From contig JAWKOL010000006.1 in NCBI GenBank assembly GCA_041391225.1, positions 124,001 through 188,000 of the forward strand: a stretch of 64,000 nt of DNA. The letters are read 5' to 3'. Of this stretch, positions 42,111 to 54,216 are shown piece by piece; the stretch's first letter is position 1; each line of letters opens with the position of its first letter. The position numbers and the translations under genes were made by a program. Under the pieces are notes generated by a model, which saw only the letters and a program-made list of their open reading frames with translations, was not told where the DNA came from and did not search any database. This DNA comes from RI-153 sp041391225. Lineage in GTDB: Bacteria > Chloroflexota > Anaerolineae > Caldilineales > Caldilineaceae.

Positions 42111-42196
42111 ATAGAACGCGGATTGGGCGGATCAGAACAGATCTTTCGCGCTTTCATCCGCTATGATCTGCTCAATCCGCTCCATCCGCGTTCTAT
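42111..42196. repeat. long imperfect inverted repeat
   Basis: The arm 42111-42143 (starting ATAGAACGCGGATTGGGCGG) is largely complementary to 42165-42196. It lies between the FKBP stop and sufE and could terminate or separate transcripts; there is no T-tract. Confidence 0.75.
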
Positions 42197-42240
42197 TCTG
42201 GCGCGTTCTATTCTGATCATGCCCTGGAAAGAGGACCATC

Positions 42241-42699
42241 GTGGACAGCAGCCAGCTTTCAATCGAAGACAAGATCGCCGCCTGCCCGCCGGCGCTTCAG
42301 GAGATTATCGAGGACTTTCGCAGCGCGCCGCCGCGTGATCGCATCGAATATCTTGTGGATTTTGCGATGGAGATGCCCGATCTGCCCGAACGCCTACAAA
42401 GCAAGCGCGACGAGATGGAACAGGTCCACGAATGCCAAACGCCCGTCTTCGTCTTCACCGAGTTGACCGATGGCAAGGTGACCTTCTACATCGACGTGCC
42501 ACGTGAATCGCCCACCGTGCGCGGCTACGCCGCCATCGTGGCCGAAGGTCTCAACGGCGCCACGCCCGACGAGGTCTTCCAAACGCCCGAAGACGTCCAC
42601 ATGCTGCTGGGGTTGCACGAGGCCATCTCGCCCCAGCGCCTGCGCGGACTGCACGCCCTCATCGCCTACCTCAAACGCCAGTTGACGGCGCAGATGTAG
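42241..42699 (+). CDS. sufE: SufE family Fe-S cluster assembly protein
   Basis: 152 aa from GTG 42241 with AGAGGA upstream. SufE hallmarks: DRIEYLVDFAMEMPDLPERL, and Cys65 in QVHECQTPVFVF, the position of the sulfur-accepting Cys; then RGYAAIVAEGLNGATPDEVF and GLHEAISPQRLRGLHALIAY. It takes persulfide sulfur from a SufS-type desulfurase and enhances its activity. No suf operon is adjacent. Confidence 0.93.
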   Translation: MDSSQLSIEDKIAACPPALQEIIEDFRSAPPRDRIEYLVDFAMEMPDLPERLQSKRDEMEQVHECQTPVFVFTELTDGKVTFYIDVPRESPTVRGYAAIVAEGLNGATPDEVFQTPEDVHMLLGLHEAISPQRLRGLHALIAYLKRQLTAQM

Positions 42700-42705
42700 C
42701 ATTCG

Positions 42706-43482
42706 TCAATCCAGCCGCTCCAGCACAGGACCATCCAGGCACAGCAACTGCCCTTCGTGTTCGCACGCGCCGCAGACGCCCACGGCGCAGCGCATATACG
42801 CCTCCCAACTCAACTGTGCTGGAACCCCGTACTCCCAACTCAACTCATCCAACGCCGCCAACATGCCGTGAGGACCGCAGGCGTAGATGCCGTCCACGGC
42901 CCCGGCGTCCAGCAGAGGCAACAGCGCATCGGTCACCCGGCCCGAGACACCCTCGCTGCCGTCTTCGGTGGTGGGGATCCAGTCGAGCCGCGTGGCCGAC
43001 GATGTGGCTGCCAGTTGGGCAAATTGGGCGCTGTACAGCAGATCCACGCCGCTGCGCGCCCCCACGATGGCGGTGATACGCTCGGCTGTCCCCATCTGCG
43101 TGCGCGCCAGCCAGAAGAGCGGCGCCACGCCGTAGCCGCCACCCACCAGCACCGGATGTTTCACCGAGCGATCCACCTTGAACCCATGTCCCAGCGGACC
43201 ACGGATCCACAGCCGGTCGCCCACCTGCTTTTCGTGCAGCAGACGGCTGAACGGCCCAACCGCCGTCACCATCAACGTGATGGGGTCGGCGTTGACTAAC
43301 GAGAACGGCTTTTCGTCGAAGCGGGGCAGCCACGCCATCACAAATTGACCGGGGTAGGCGTTGATCTTGCCGTCGAGGACGAAGGTCTTGGTGCGGTAGT
43401 TCTCGTCGTAGATGCCGCGGATCTTAAATGGCGTGGGCAGGGTGAAGACGTCGGCCTGGTGGGCGGGGGCAAGCTGCGACAT
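42706..43482 (-). CDS. PyrK-like FAD/[2Fe-2S] electron-transfer protein 1
   Basis: 258 aa from ATG 43482, with GAGGAG 7 nt upstream. The FAD-binding ferredoxin-reductase fold (GQFVMAWLPRFDEKPFSLVN), the NAD-binding region (HPVLVGGGYGVAPLFWLA, then YACGPHGMLAALDE) and the C-terminal 2Fe-2S cluster with Cys in MRCAVGVCGACEH...LLCLDGP match dihydroorotate dehydrogenase B subunit PyrK. It would pass electrons from a dehydrogenase to NAD+. The PyrD partner is not adjacent. Confidence 0.85.
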   Translation of the reverse strand: MSQLAPAHQADVFTLPTPFKIRGIYDENYRTKTFVLDGKINAYPGQFVMAWLPRFDEKPFSLVNADPITLMVTAVGPFSRLLHEKQVGDRLWIRGPLGHGFKVDRSVKHPVLVGGGYGVAPLFWLARTQMGTAERITAIVGARSGVDLLYSAQFAQLAATSSATRLDWIPTTEDGSEGVSGRVTDALLPLLDAGAVDGIYACGPHGMLAALDELSWEYGVPAQLSWEAYMRCAVGVCGACEHEGQLLCLDGPVLERLD

Positions 43483-43492
43483 GTGAATCTCC

Positions 43493-44254
43493 TCAATCGG
43501 GTTTTTCGGCAATCAAGATCATGGTCTGCGGTAGGTGAACGGCGACATCTCGGGTGTACTCATCGGCCCAGGGATCGTCGGCCCAGTCGGGCGGAATGCT
43601 GAATTCGAGCAGGCGATGGAAGATCAAGCCCGCCTCGCCAATCCAATCGAGCCATTGCGCAAGCGGGCGGTGGTAGGTGCGCATGGGCGCGCCGGTGTCC
43701 GCGAAAGACCAGCGCATGGGGCCTGTGTCGAAGTAGCGACGCGTCGGCAGCACGCCTTCGTCTTCAGCGTCCTGATCCCAGAAACAGGCGCGGATGGGGT
43801 GATCCTGGCTGAGCACGAGCCGCCCGCCCGGTTTCAGTGTCCGGGTGCAGGCCCGCAGCACGGCGAGGACGTCCTCCACGTAGGGGAACAGGTAGACGGC
43901 AAGCAGCCAATCCAGGCTGTCCGTTGCCACGAAGCCAAGATCCGCGGCTTCTCCCTGCCGAAAATCGACGGCGACGCCTTCCTCGTGTGCCAGGTGACGG
44001 GCGAAATCGATCTGGGCGTCGCTCAGATCCACCCCGGTGACGTGTGCGCCCTGCCGCGCCAGCGTGAGACAGTTCTGCCCGCCGCCACACCCGATCTCGA
44101 GGACGCGCCGCCCGCGCACATTGCCCAGCAGGTTGAGCGTCCGCTCGTCGGGGGCAATCGGGCCGTAGTGGACCGACTGTGTGCCGATGCGATGTTGCGC
44201 CTGGTAGCGTTCGGCGGCGCGGTTCCAACTGCGGCGCTGCTGGTGAACAGTCAC
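43493..44254 (-). CDS. class I SAM-dependent methyltransferase
   Basis: 253 aa from GTG 44254, 1 nt after the stop of the upstream PyrK-like gene. Motif I (RRVLEIGCGGGQNCLTLARQG), motif II (VTGVDLSDAQIDFARHLA) and motif III (LDWLLAVYLFPYVEDVLAVL) are clear, with RTLKPGGRLVLSQDHPIRAC after. It resembles UbiE/Methyltransf_11 proteins; the substrate is unknown. It is sandwiched between two PyrK-like genes in one operon. Confidence 0.88.
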   Translation of the reverse strand: MTVHQQRRSWNRAAERYQAQHRIGTQSVHYGPIAPDERTLNLLGNVRGRRVLEIGCGGGQNCLTLARQGAHVTGVDLSDAQIDFARHLAHEEGVAVDFRQGEAADLGFVATDSLDWLLAVYLFPYVEDVLAVLRACTRTLKPGGRLVLSQDHPIRACFWDQDAEDEGVLPTRRYFDTGPMRWSFADTGAPMRTYHRPLAQWLDWIGEAGLIFHRLLEFSIPPDWADDPWADEYTRDVAVHLPQTMILIAEKPD

Positions 44255-44255
44255 G

Positions 44256-45113
44256 TCAGCCCACCAGTTGATTGAGATCAAAGACCGGCCCATGCACACA
44301 CGCCCGTGTCCAGCCGCCACGCGGGAGGGGGACGACACAGGCCAGGCAGGCGCCGACGCCACAGAGCAGATCGGCGTGGACGAGCACCTGGCAGAAGCCA
44401 CTGTCCACGTGAAAGCGATGACCGCGCAATAATTCGTGTAGCGAAGAAAAGTCCGCTGACGGCAGCGCCGCGCACACTTGATCGGCCCATTTCACCGCTT
44501 CGCCCAGTATCTGACGCCAGCCGTCGTCGCTGTCGGCGGCGTGGACCTCCAGCGCCAGGGGCAGCGTGTCGAGCAGTGCGGGGGACAGCGGCGCGTCGCT
44601 GCGGATCACCAGCGTCACGCGCCCGCCGCGGGCGATCATCGGTTCCACCAGCGGCATCAGCCAGGACAACTGTCCTTCGGGGCGGCGCAGATCGGCCACC
44701 AGCGCCAGATTGCGGCTCTGCGCGTGGATCTGAAAACCGTTGCCCAGGGGACCCAGCAGGTTGATCGTCGATCCGGCGGGCCGCGTCGCCAGCCAGGCAT
44801 AGCCGGGATCGTCGGCGCGGTTGGGTACAAAGAGCGACCACTCCTCTTCGTCGGCCCAGGCCATGCGCCCGGCGATGAAGAGCGGACGCCGCGCGTAGAT
44901 CCCCCAATCCTCGCCGCGCAGGACGCCGCTCTCCGCCGCGCATCGCGCCAGGACGTAGCGCCCCGCCGCTTCCATGCGCTCATCGAGCAGGCCCGCAGGC
45001 GTCAGCACACGCAGCCGCCCCCACTCATCCAGCGGCGCGGCAACCACACCGATCACCGAGCCATCGGCCAGTAGCGCTGTCTTCAATTCAGATCCAAGCG
45101 TCTGCTGCGCCAC
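44256..45113 (-). CDS. PyrK-like electron-transfer protein 2 (divergent)
   Basis: 285 aa from GTG 45113, with GGGAAG upstream. It is a distant PyrK relative: beta-barrel N-terminal part (LRVLTPAGLLDERMEAAGRY, YARRPLFIAGRM), INLLGPLGNGFQ, and a C-terminal cluster CGVGACLACVVPL with a later Cys in TRACVHGPVFD, matching the PyrK 2Fe-2S pattern. The NAD-site motif is weak (RGGRVTLVIRSD). It may be a non-NAD-linked partner of the first PyrK-like protein. Confidence 0.75.
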   Translation of the reverse strand: MAQQTLGSELKTALLADGSVIGVVAAPLDEWGRLRVLTPAGLLDERMEAAGRYVLARCAAESGVLRGEDWGIYARRPLFIAGRMAWADEEEWSLFVPNRADDPGYAWLATRPAGSTINLLGPLGNGFQIHAQSRNLALVADLRRPEGQLSWLMPLVEPMIARGGRVTLVIRSDAPLSPALLDTLPLALEVHAADSDDGWRQILGEAVKWADQVCAALPSADFSSLHELLRGHRFHVDSGFCQVLVHADLLCGVGACLACVVPLPRGGWTRACVHGPVFDLNQLVG

Positions 45114-45164
45114 GTTTATGCTTCCCGTGATCCGTGTCCACAAAAGAACCGCGCCGACTGTCTG

Positions 45165-45173
45165 TGATACAAT
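45165..45173 (+). promoter_or_regulatory. extended -10 (TGATACAAT) upstream of the DUF58 gene
   Basis: TGA-TACAAT about 80 nt upstream of ATG 45254; no clear -35. It would also lie in the divergent region with the PyrK-like operon. Confidence 0.45.
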
Positions 45174-45253
45174 AGCGGCGATTGTCCCCGCATTGTGGCA
45201 CAGCAGGCGCGGGTTGGGCAAGATTGAATTCTGCGAAATTGGAAAGGGACTCG

Positions 45254-46663
45254 ATGGCGCGTCGAATTCGTCTCCTACAACCGGGGGTGTGGCTGGATCA
45301 GTTGCTCAACCGCAACCTGCCCGCCGACCGCCGCATCACCTTGCAGGTCGCCTGGCCGCTGTTTCTTTTCCCCTGGCTGCTCGTTCTACAACTCATCGAT
45401 CCCAGCCCGCTGTGGATGGCGCTGATGGTGACGCTGCTGGGCATCTACGCCGCCGGGCTGGGCTGGGTGCGCGTACAGGCACGAGGACTTGCACTGACGC
45501 GGCGTCGCCTGGGCGCGATGATTGTGGTGGGCGACTCGGTCTCCGAGGAGTTTACGCTGGAGAATTCCAGCCCGCTGCCGCTGTTGTGGGCCGCCTTCGA
45601 GGACGAATCGTACCTCCCCGGCTACACGCCCGGACAGGTGGCAAGCTGTGGGGCCGAGTCGGTGGTACGCTGGAAGAGCGAAGCCGTATGCCGTCGTCGC
45701 GGCGTCTTCCGCTTGGGGCCGCACTCGTTGCAATGCGGCGATCCGTTCGGTCTCTTTCGCCTGCACGTGCGCACCGATCAACAGGAATCGCTGCTCGTCT
45801 ACCCGCGTGTGGTGCATCTGCCGCCCGTGGACCTGCCGCGCGGACTCACCTCGGGGCGAGATCGGCGACGACGTCCGCTGTACGGTGACCTGCGCTCGCC
45901 CACCGTGCGTCTCTACCAGCCTGGAGACAGCCTACGCCGCATCCACTGGCCCACCACCGCCCACCGTGCGCAGCTCATGGTGGCCGAAACAGAGGAAGAA
46001 CCCAGCGGTGATCTGTGGATCGTCCTCGATCTGAACGGCGCGGCGCAGGCGGGGGCCGGCGAACAGAGCACGTTGGAGACCAGCGTGATCCTGGCCGCCA
46101 GCCTGGCCGCGGACCTGCTGGGGAGCAGCGAACGCCGCTCGGTGGGGCTGCTCACCGTGGGCGCGCCGCCCGAGGACGCCGACACCGCGGCCGAGCAGAC
46201 GATCCTGATTTCGCCGCAGCCTGGCCGCGGTCACCTGTGGCGGATTCTGGCGGCGCTGGCGCCGATCCAGGCGGGCCGCTTGCCGGTGGCCGACGTGTTG
46301 CAGCGCAATCGCCCCTTCCTGGGCAAAGGGCACACTGTGGTGGTGATCACGGCGCAGATCGGTGACAATGCGCCCGATTGGATCGCACAACTGCTGCACC
46401 TGCGCCGCAGCGGCATCGACAGCAGCGTCCTCGCGGTCACGGCTGCGGCAGCGCCTGTCGCCACAAGCGAAAACGGCGCGGATCACGCCCTCGCTGCGCA
46501 GCAGGATCAGCTCTCGGATCTGCTGGTGCGCCAGGAGATCCCGGTGCGCTTTTTGCAGGCGGGCGCGCCGTTACGGGCGGCGCTCACCTATCGACGCAGG
46601 CGCACCGAGCTGCGCAGCACGCCCACCGGCGGCGTCATCGCGCGAAGTGGAAGAGGAGGTGGG

Positions 46664-46667
<4 letters not shown>
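45254..46667 (+). CDS. DUF58-domain protein (probable separate gene; 3' frameshift)
   Basis: ATG 45254 with AAAGGGA upstream. Two N-terminal transmembrane helices (VAWPLFLFPWLLVLQLI; MALMVTLLGIYAAGLGW) and a beta-rich stretch (GVFRLGPHSLQCGDPFGLF) precede the DUF58 core (YQPGDSLRRIHWPTTAHR, then a vWA-like LWIVLDLNG). The frame as given runs on into the transglutaminase gene, but one shift near 46640 gives REVEEEVG and a TGA at 46665-46667 that overlaps the next ATG. DUF58 genes usually sit beside MoxR ATPases or TgpA-type proteins. Confidence 0.82.
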
Positions 46668-48973
<2,306 letters not shown>

Positions 48974-48982
<9 letters not shown>

Positions 48983-49125
48983 TAGGTGATCGGGAACAGG
49001 GGATCGGGGGCTGGGATCGTCGTTTGACTGTCTCTCCTCATTGGATTGATCCTGTGGCATTCCAATGAAAAGGGAACGAACTCTGCCCAGTCCCCAGTCC
49101 CCGATCCCCAGTCCCTAATCCCTCA
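48974..49125. repeat. repeat arrays between convergent genes
   Basis: GATAGGT units and a G-rich stretch (48985-49015) follow the TgpA stop. A C-rich heptamer array (49088-49125) overlaps the 3' end of the convergent synthetase gene. Confidence 0.7.
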
Positions 49126-50628
49126 ACAAATGCTTCTGCACCTTCCCCATCGCGTTGCGCGGAAGTTCGGCCACGTAGCGGAACTGGCGGGGGACTTTGA
49201 AACCGGCGAGTTGCTGCTTGCACCAGTCGACGAGGGCCGCTTCGTCGAGGACGTTGCTGCACACGACACAGGCCATTGGCACTTCGCCCCACTCTGGGTG
49301 CGGCGCGCCGATGACGGCCACGTCGCGGATGCCGGGGTAGGTGAGTAGCAGTTCTTCGATCTCGCGCGGTAGATGTTGAACCCGCCGCTGATGATCAACT
49401 CGTGCCGCCGCCCCAGCAGGGTAACGTAGCCAGTCTCGGGATCTTGTACCGCCAGATCGCCGGTGTGGAACCAGCGGATGCCCTGGGCGTCGCTGCTGAA
49501 GCTTTCGACTGTCTTCTCGGGAGCGTTCCAGTAGCCGTCGAAGACGTTGCTGCCGCGCACCAGCAGTTCCCCTTCGCGGCCGGGGGCAGTTCGTTGCCCT
49601 GATCGTCCACAATCCGCGCGAAGACGCCGGGCAGTGGCGTCCCCACGGTGCCGCAGGCGCGGACCGGCATACGGGTTGCTGAAGTTCATGCCGGTTTCGG
49701 TCATGCCGTAGCGTTCGAGAATGCGTTGGCCTGTCAACTGCTCGAAGGCGACGTGCGTTTCCACGGCCAGGGGCGCGCTGCCGGAGCAGAAGAGGCGCAT
49801 AGCGCTGAAATCGGGGCGCGGGTCGGTCTGCTGGATGAGATCGATCAGGCGCACGTAGAGCGTAGGCACGCCGAAAAAGAGTGTGGCGCCGCCCGATCCC
49901 AGCACGTCGACGGTGTGTTGTGCGTCGAACTTGGGGCGCAGACGGGTGGTGGCGCCGCTTGCCAGGGCGCAGTGCAGGCCCACTACCAGCCCATGCACGT
50001 GGAATAGCGGCAACGGCAGCAGGATCACGTCGTCGGCGCGCCAGGCCCAGGCCGCCATCAACCCCGTCACCGTAGCAAGGACGTTGTTGTGGCTGATCAT
50101 CGCGCCCTTGCTGCGCCCCGTCGTCCCTGAAGTGTACATGATCAGCGCCAGATCCTCGCCGTGGACCACGGGCGGCGTGGTCTCCCCGGTTGTGTTAGGA
50201 ATCCAGCTTTCGAGGTCGTCCACCGATAGCACCTGCGACACGGCGCCGAAGTCATCGGCTGCCAGCTCATCGAGGACAGGCTGTTGCGCTGCTTCGGTGA
50301 GCAGGAAGCGCGGTGTGCAGTCGTTGAGGATGTGACGGATCTCTAACCGACGGTAGCGTAAGTTGATTGGCACCATCACCGCGCCGGTGCGCAGTGCGGC
50401 CAGATAGGCGACGACAAACTCGGGACGGTTGCCCAGGTAGAAGGCGATGCGATCTCCTTTCTGTACGCCCATGCGCTGTAATGCGTTTGCCCAACGCTCT
50501 GCTTCGGTGTAAAGTTGTTCGTAAGTTAGCGCGGTCGCAGCGGCATCTTTTTCGGGATCGATGTATTCCAGCGCCGTCTTTTCCGGCGTGCGTTCCCGTG
50601 CGATTGCGAAGAGCGTCCAGAGATTCAT
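49115..50628 (-). CDS. AMP-forming acyl-CoA synthetase, malonyl-CoA synthetase-like (frameshifted)
   Basis: ATG 50628. Adenylation motifs: YTSGTTGRSKGAMISHNNV (P-loop), LPLPLFHVHGLVVG, ERYGMTETGM, WFHTGDLAV and GRRHELIISGGFNIY, then NAMGKVQKHLLRD with the catalytic Lys. The order and wording (HGLVVGLHCAL, MTETGMNFSNPY, GTVGTPLPGV) match MatB-type malonyl-CoA ligases best. Frame changes near 49660, 49580 and 49365 must be corrected; the product is about 504 aa. It activates a short dicarboxylic or fatty acid with ATP and CoA. Confidence 0.85.
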
Positions 50629-50765
50629 CAGTTTGTCCTTGTCCAGTTGGCGAAGGGGTGCAGGTCACCTGGTTGATGGCGCACTCATTATAGAGGGCGC
50701 ATTTGAATTTGCAACCTTGCCTACCGGTGTGTCGTGTGCGTGAAACGCGGATCGAGGATATCAGC

Positions 50766-52145
50766 ATGACCTATGGATCCAATGACGACCGTCCGCGGTC
50801 TGAACTCGAAGATCTGTTATTGCCCATCGACATCGAAGACGCAGATCCCGACTCGGCGATTGTCTATCGCATGTTGTATGAGCACAGTCAGGCCGCCCTG
50901 GCATACACCCAGACGCTTTACGATCTCAGCCGTCGTCTGGTGGGTGCCTATCACCTGACGGATGTGCTGAATTTGTTGTGCGAGGGGGTGAAGACGGCGC
51001 TGCACACCGATGCCGTTTTTGTTGTGCTGGGAGAAACCTACCAGCAGCTGGCTCAGGGTGTGTGGTCCGATGAGGGGCATCGAGGTTGGTTGCCAAAGAA
51101 TCGGGAGAGCGATTCGACGCACCAGCTTTGGCGCAGCGGCCTGATTCAACGTGTCCTGCGTACGGGAGCGCCTGTTGTGTTGGCAAAGGAAGACGTGGAT
51201 CTGCGCGAAAGCCCGCGTTTGCGGATTTTGCGCAAGCGTATGTTCGGCCTGTGCGCAATATCTGTGACGCCGATGTTCTTTCGTCAACACGTGGTTGGTG
51301 TGGTGGTGGCGGTGAATCAGTATCCAAAGCGCGACTTCAATTCGTTCGATGTCGAGTTGATCACCACCTTCGCCAACCAGGCGGCCTTGGGCATCGAAAA
51401 TGCCCGGCTTCAGTCGGAGATGGCGGCGCGTTCGGTGCAATTGGCTCAGCAGGCCGAGGAACTGGCTCGCTCCAATGCCGATCTGGAGCGCTTCGCCTAC
51501 GTGGCTTCACATGATCTGCAGGAACCGCTGCGTGTGGTGAGCAATTTTGTGGAGTTGTATCTGCGGCGTTTCGGCGAACAACTGCCTGAGGAAGGCGCAT
51601 TGTACTTGCAGCACGCGGTGGAAGGCACAGAGCGGATGCGCCAATTGATCAGCGATCTGCTGGCGTATTCTCGCATCGGCACACGTGGCCGAACCCCTGC
51701 GTGTATGGACAGCACCCGCGCCTTCCAATCGGCTGTGGCGCGCCTATCTCGTTTGATTGCCGAGCGCAGCGCGGTGATCACCCATGATCCGCTGCCGGAA
51801 GTCTTCGCCGACGAGAGCCAGATCGAGCAGATCTTCCAGAATCTGTTGAGCAATGCGCTCAAATTCCGCCGCGCCGACCCGCCACGGGTCCACGTCGGTG
51901 TTCAGGCCCAAGACAACTACTGGCGTTTCTCGGTGCAGGACAACGGCATTGGCATCGACGCGACGCAGACAGATCGCATTTTCAATGTCTTCCAACGGCT
52001 GCACACCAACGAAGAATACCCGGGCACCGGCATCGGCCTGGCCATCTGTAAGCGCATTGTCGAACGGCATAGCGGGCGGATCTGGCTCGAATCCACGCCA
52101 GGCGAGGGATCGACTTTCTTCTTCACACTGCCTGGGATCGAGTAA
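50766..52145 (+). CDS. GAF-domain sensor histidine kinase
   Basis: 459 aa from ATG 50766, with GAGGAT upstream. The GAF domain spans about 55-215; a short coiled coil (SEMAARSVQLAQQAEELARS) follows. The HisKA H-box is FAYVASHDLQEPLRVVSNF (His249), and the HATPase_c domain has N-box NLLSNALKF, VQDNGIGID and GTGIGLAICK. No transmembrane segment is visible, so it is cytosolic. It resembles phytochrome-type or cyanobacterial kinases that use the DLQEP box. No response regulator is adjacent. Confidence 0.92.
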   Translation: MTYGSNDDRPRSELEDLLLPIDIEDADPDSAIVYRMLYEHSQAALAYTQTLYDLSRRLVGAYHLTDVLNLLCEGVKTALHTDAVFVVLGETYQQLAQGVWSDEGHRGWLPKNRESDSTHQLWRSGLIQRVLRTGAPVVLAKEDVDLRESPRLRILRKRMFGLCAISVTPMFFRQHVVGVVVAVNQYPKRDFNSFDVELITTFANQAALGIENARLQSEMAARSVQLAQQAEELARSNADLERFAYVASHDLQEPLRVVSNFVELYLRRFGEQLPEEGALYLQHAVEGTERMRQLISDLLAYSRIGTRGRTPACMDSTRAFQSAVARLSRLIAERSAVITHDPLPEVFADESQIEQIFQNLLSNALKFRRADPPRVHVGVQAQDNYWRFSVQDNGIGIDATQTDRIFNVFQRLHTNEEYPGTGIGLAICKRIVERHSGRIWLESTPGEGSTFFFTLPGIE

Positions 52146-52443
52146 TCGAGGATCAACCCCGCCTCCGGCGTCACTAGCCTTACGCTGAAGAGTTACTAAC
52201 GCGATTCATTTACGCGTGGTGTACTGGTCCTCGGTACCGAGTATACGTGCGAAGAAAGCGTGTGATTCATTAGGTCGATGTTTTGTTCCCAGCTTGTTAA
52301 CACCGCCTTAGCATATCTTGCCAATACTTAACGTGATTCAGCATAAGCCTTAAACGATTGTTGTTGTCCAGTTAATGCAGCGCCGTTGTAATGGTACCGT
52401 TGACGAACGCTGCTACGGCAAAGCTTAACTGGACAACACAATC
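52146..52443. other. leader/promoter region of the C-P lyase cluster
   Basis: 298 nt with no gene. It is AT-rich, with CTTAGCATA (52309-52317) and TTCAGCATAAG (52337-52347) as a loose direct repeat, and the perfect inverted repeat at 52362-52438. A Pho-box-like operator is possible but I cannot name one. Confidence 0.5.
52362..52438 (+). promoter_or_regulatory. 14-bp perfect inverted repeat next to the phn start codon
   Basis: TGTTGTCCAGTTAA (52362-52375) and TTAACTGGACAACA (52425-52438) are exact complements; inside, GCAGCG (52377-52382) can pair with CGCTGC (52408-52413). The right arm, including the only GGA that could serve the ATG at 52444, would be buried in the hairpin, so it may control translation. 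It could equally be an operator. Confidence 0.6.
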
Positions 52444-53974
52444 ATGGCCCTACTCGAAATCCGCGATTTACAAGTTGTATACCCCAACGGCACCGAAGCG
52501 TTGAAGTCTGTCTCTTTGCAGGCAGACGCAGGCGAGATCATCGCCGTCATCGGGCGCTCGGGCGCGGGCAAGTCGACGCTGTTGCGTTGCATCAATGGCC
52601 TGCAACCCGCCACGCGGACAAATTCGCCTCGACGGCGAAGAGATCACGTCCATGTCCGAAGGCGAACTGCGCCAGATCCGTCGGCGGATTGGCTTCATCT
52701 GGCAAGAGTACAATCTGATCGACCGATTGCCCGCCCTGACCAACGTCCTCACGGGTCGCTTGGGCTATAACCACCCAGCGGCCAGCGCCCTCGGCTTCTT
52801 CGACCGCACACACCGCCAAATCGCCCTGCACAACTTGGAGCGGGTCAACCTGCTACACCGAGCCGGTCAACGCGCCGACAGCCTGTCTGGCGGCGAGAAG
52901 CAGCGTGTCTCGATTGCGCGCGCCATGTCGCAAGAGCCGACCATCGTCCTCGCCGATGAGCCTGTGGCCAGCCTTGACCCCGAACTGGCGGTGCAGGTGA
53001 TGAGTGCCCTCGAACGCATCGCCCGCGAGGACGGCGTGCTCACCCTCGTTAACATTCATCAAGTCGACATTGGTTTCTTCGGCGGCGACGATGCCGAGCA
53101 GGTATTGGAGAACAACCAACCGTTTGCCGATTACATGAACGAGCGGCTGGGCGTCGAAGTGGAAATGTTCACCGGCACCAGCTACACAGCCGTGATCGAG
53201 GCCATGCGCGCCGAGCGCGTAGACGCCATGCAGGTAGGCCCTTTCTCGTACATCCTCGCCGTGCAGGAAGCGGGCGCAGAAGCGTTGGGCGCGGGTGTGT
53301 CCACGCGCGCCGAGCCGGCTGTCTTCGATTCGACGCTGCCTGCCCACTACTACAGCGTCATCTTCACCAAGAAGGGGTCGGGCATCGAGAGCATCGAAGA
53401 TCTGCGCGGCAAAGACTTCAACTTCGTCGATCCGGCGTCGACCTCCGGCCACCTGGCCCCCAAGACGCTGCTCTTCCAAATGGGCATCAACCCCGACGAA
53501 GAGATGCAGACCGTCTTCGCCGGTAGCCATCCCACGTCGGTGATTTCGGTGTGGAACGACAAAGCCCCCGCCGGCGCCACCCACGAAAGCAATCTCTACC
53601 GCCTGCGCGACGAAGGACAGATCGAATTCTGCGGCTTCGAGGACAACCAGGTGGGCAAGCCGCGCAGCGAAGACGAGATCCGCGCCCTGTACGAAAGCTG
53701 CCCCGAAGGCCAGATCGTCATGCTCGCCATGACCGATCCCATCCCAAACACGCCCTTCGCCATCCGCAGCAACCTGCCCGCATCGTTCAAGGCCGCCGTC
53801 AAAGACGCGCTGCTCGACATCCAAAACAACCCAGAGTTGATCGCAACGACGGCCCGCTGGTACGTTGACCCGTCCGCCGAACTCGGATTGGATTCACTCG
53901 ACCAGTACTACAACTCACTGCGCGACATCGCCCGTCTGCTCGACCTGGATCTCCAGGAACTGGCGAACCAGTAA
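52444..53974 (+). CDS. PhnC-PhnD chimera: phosphonate ABC ATPase fused to substrate-binding protein
   Basis: ATG 52444. The N-terminal ~205 residues are PhnC: Walker A GRSGAGKST, signature LSGGEKQRVSIARAM, Walker B TIVLADEP and the switch His in NIHQVD; one frame change near 52618. At about 53065 the sequence passes in frame into mature PhnD: GFFGGDDAEQVLENNQPFAD, FTGTSYTAVIEAMRAERVDA, VGPFSYILAVQEAGAE, FVDPASTSGHLAPKTLLFQM. The PhnC C-terminus and the PhnD signal peptide are both missing. A cytosolic ATPase joined to a binding protein cannot work as such, so this is a deletion or an assembly join. No PhnE permease is visible. Confidence 0.85.
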
Positions 53975-53980
53975 CACAGA

Positions 53981-54194
53981 CGCAGAGATTTGATCCACGA
54001 AGACACACGAAGATACACAAAGACAAAAAAAGAGAAGAAGAGAAGGACACGGATTTCACGGATTAATAGGATTTCCAGAAATGAGGAGAGCCGATCATTC
54101 CGGCCTAAATCCTTCAAATCTGCGCAATCTGTGGATCTTCTTCTGCCTCTTCCTTCGTGCATCTTCGTGTGCCTTCGTGGATCAAATCTCTGCG
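53981..54194. repeat. 34-bp inverted repeat with one mismatch
   Basis: The arms 53981-54014 (starting CGCAGAGATTTGATCCACGA) and 54161-54194 are complementary except for one base. They flank 146 nt of AT-rich DNA with AAAGAGAAGAAGAGAAGG. It separates the phnC-D chimera from phnG. No coding potential is seen. Confidence 0.9.
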
Positions 54195-54216
54195 TTCACT
54201 CTTGAAGGAAATATCG

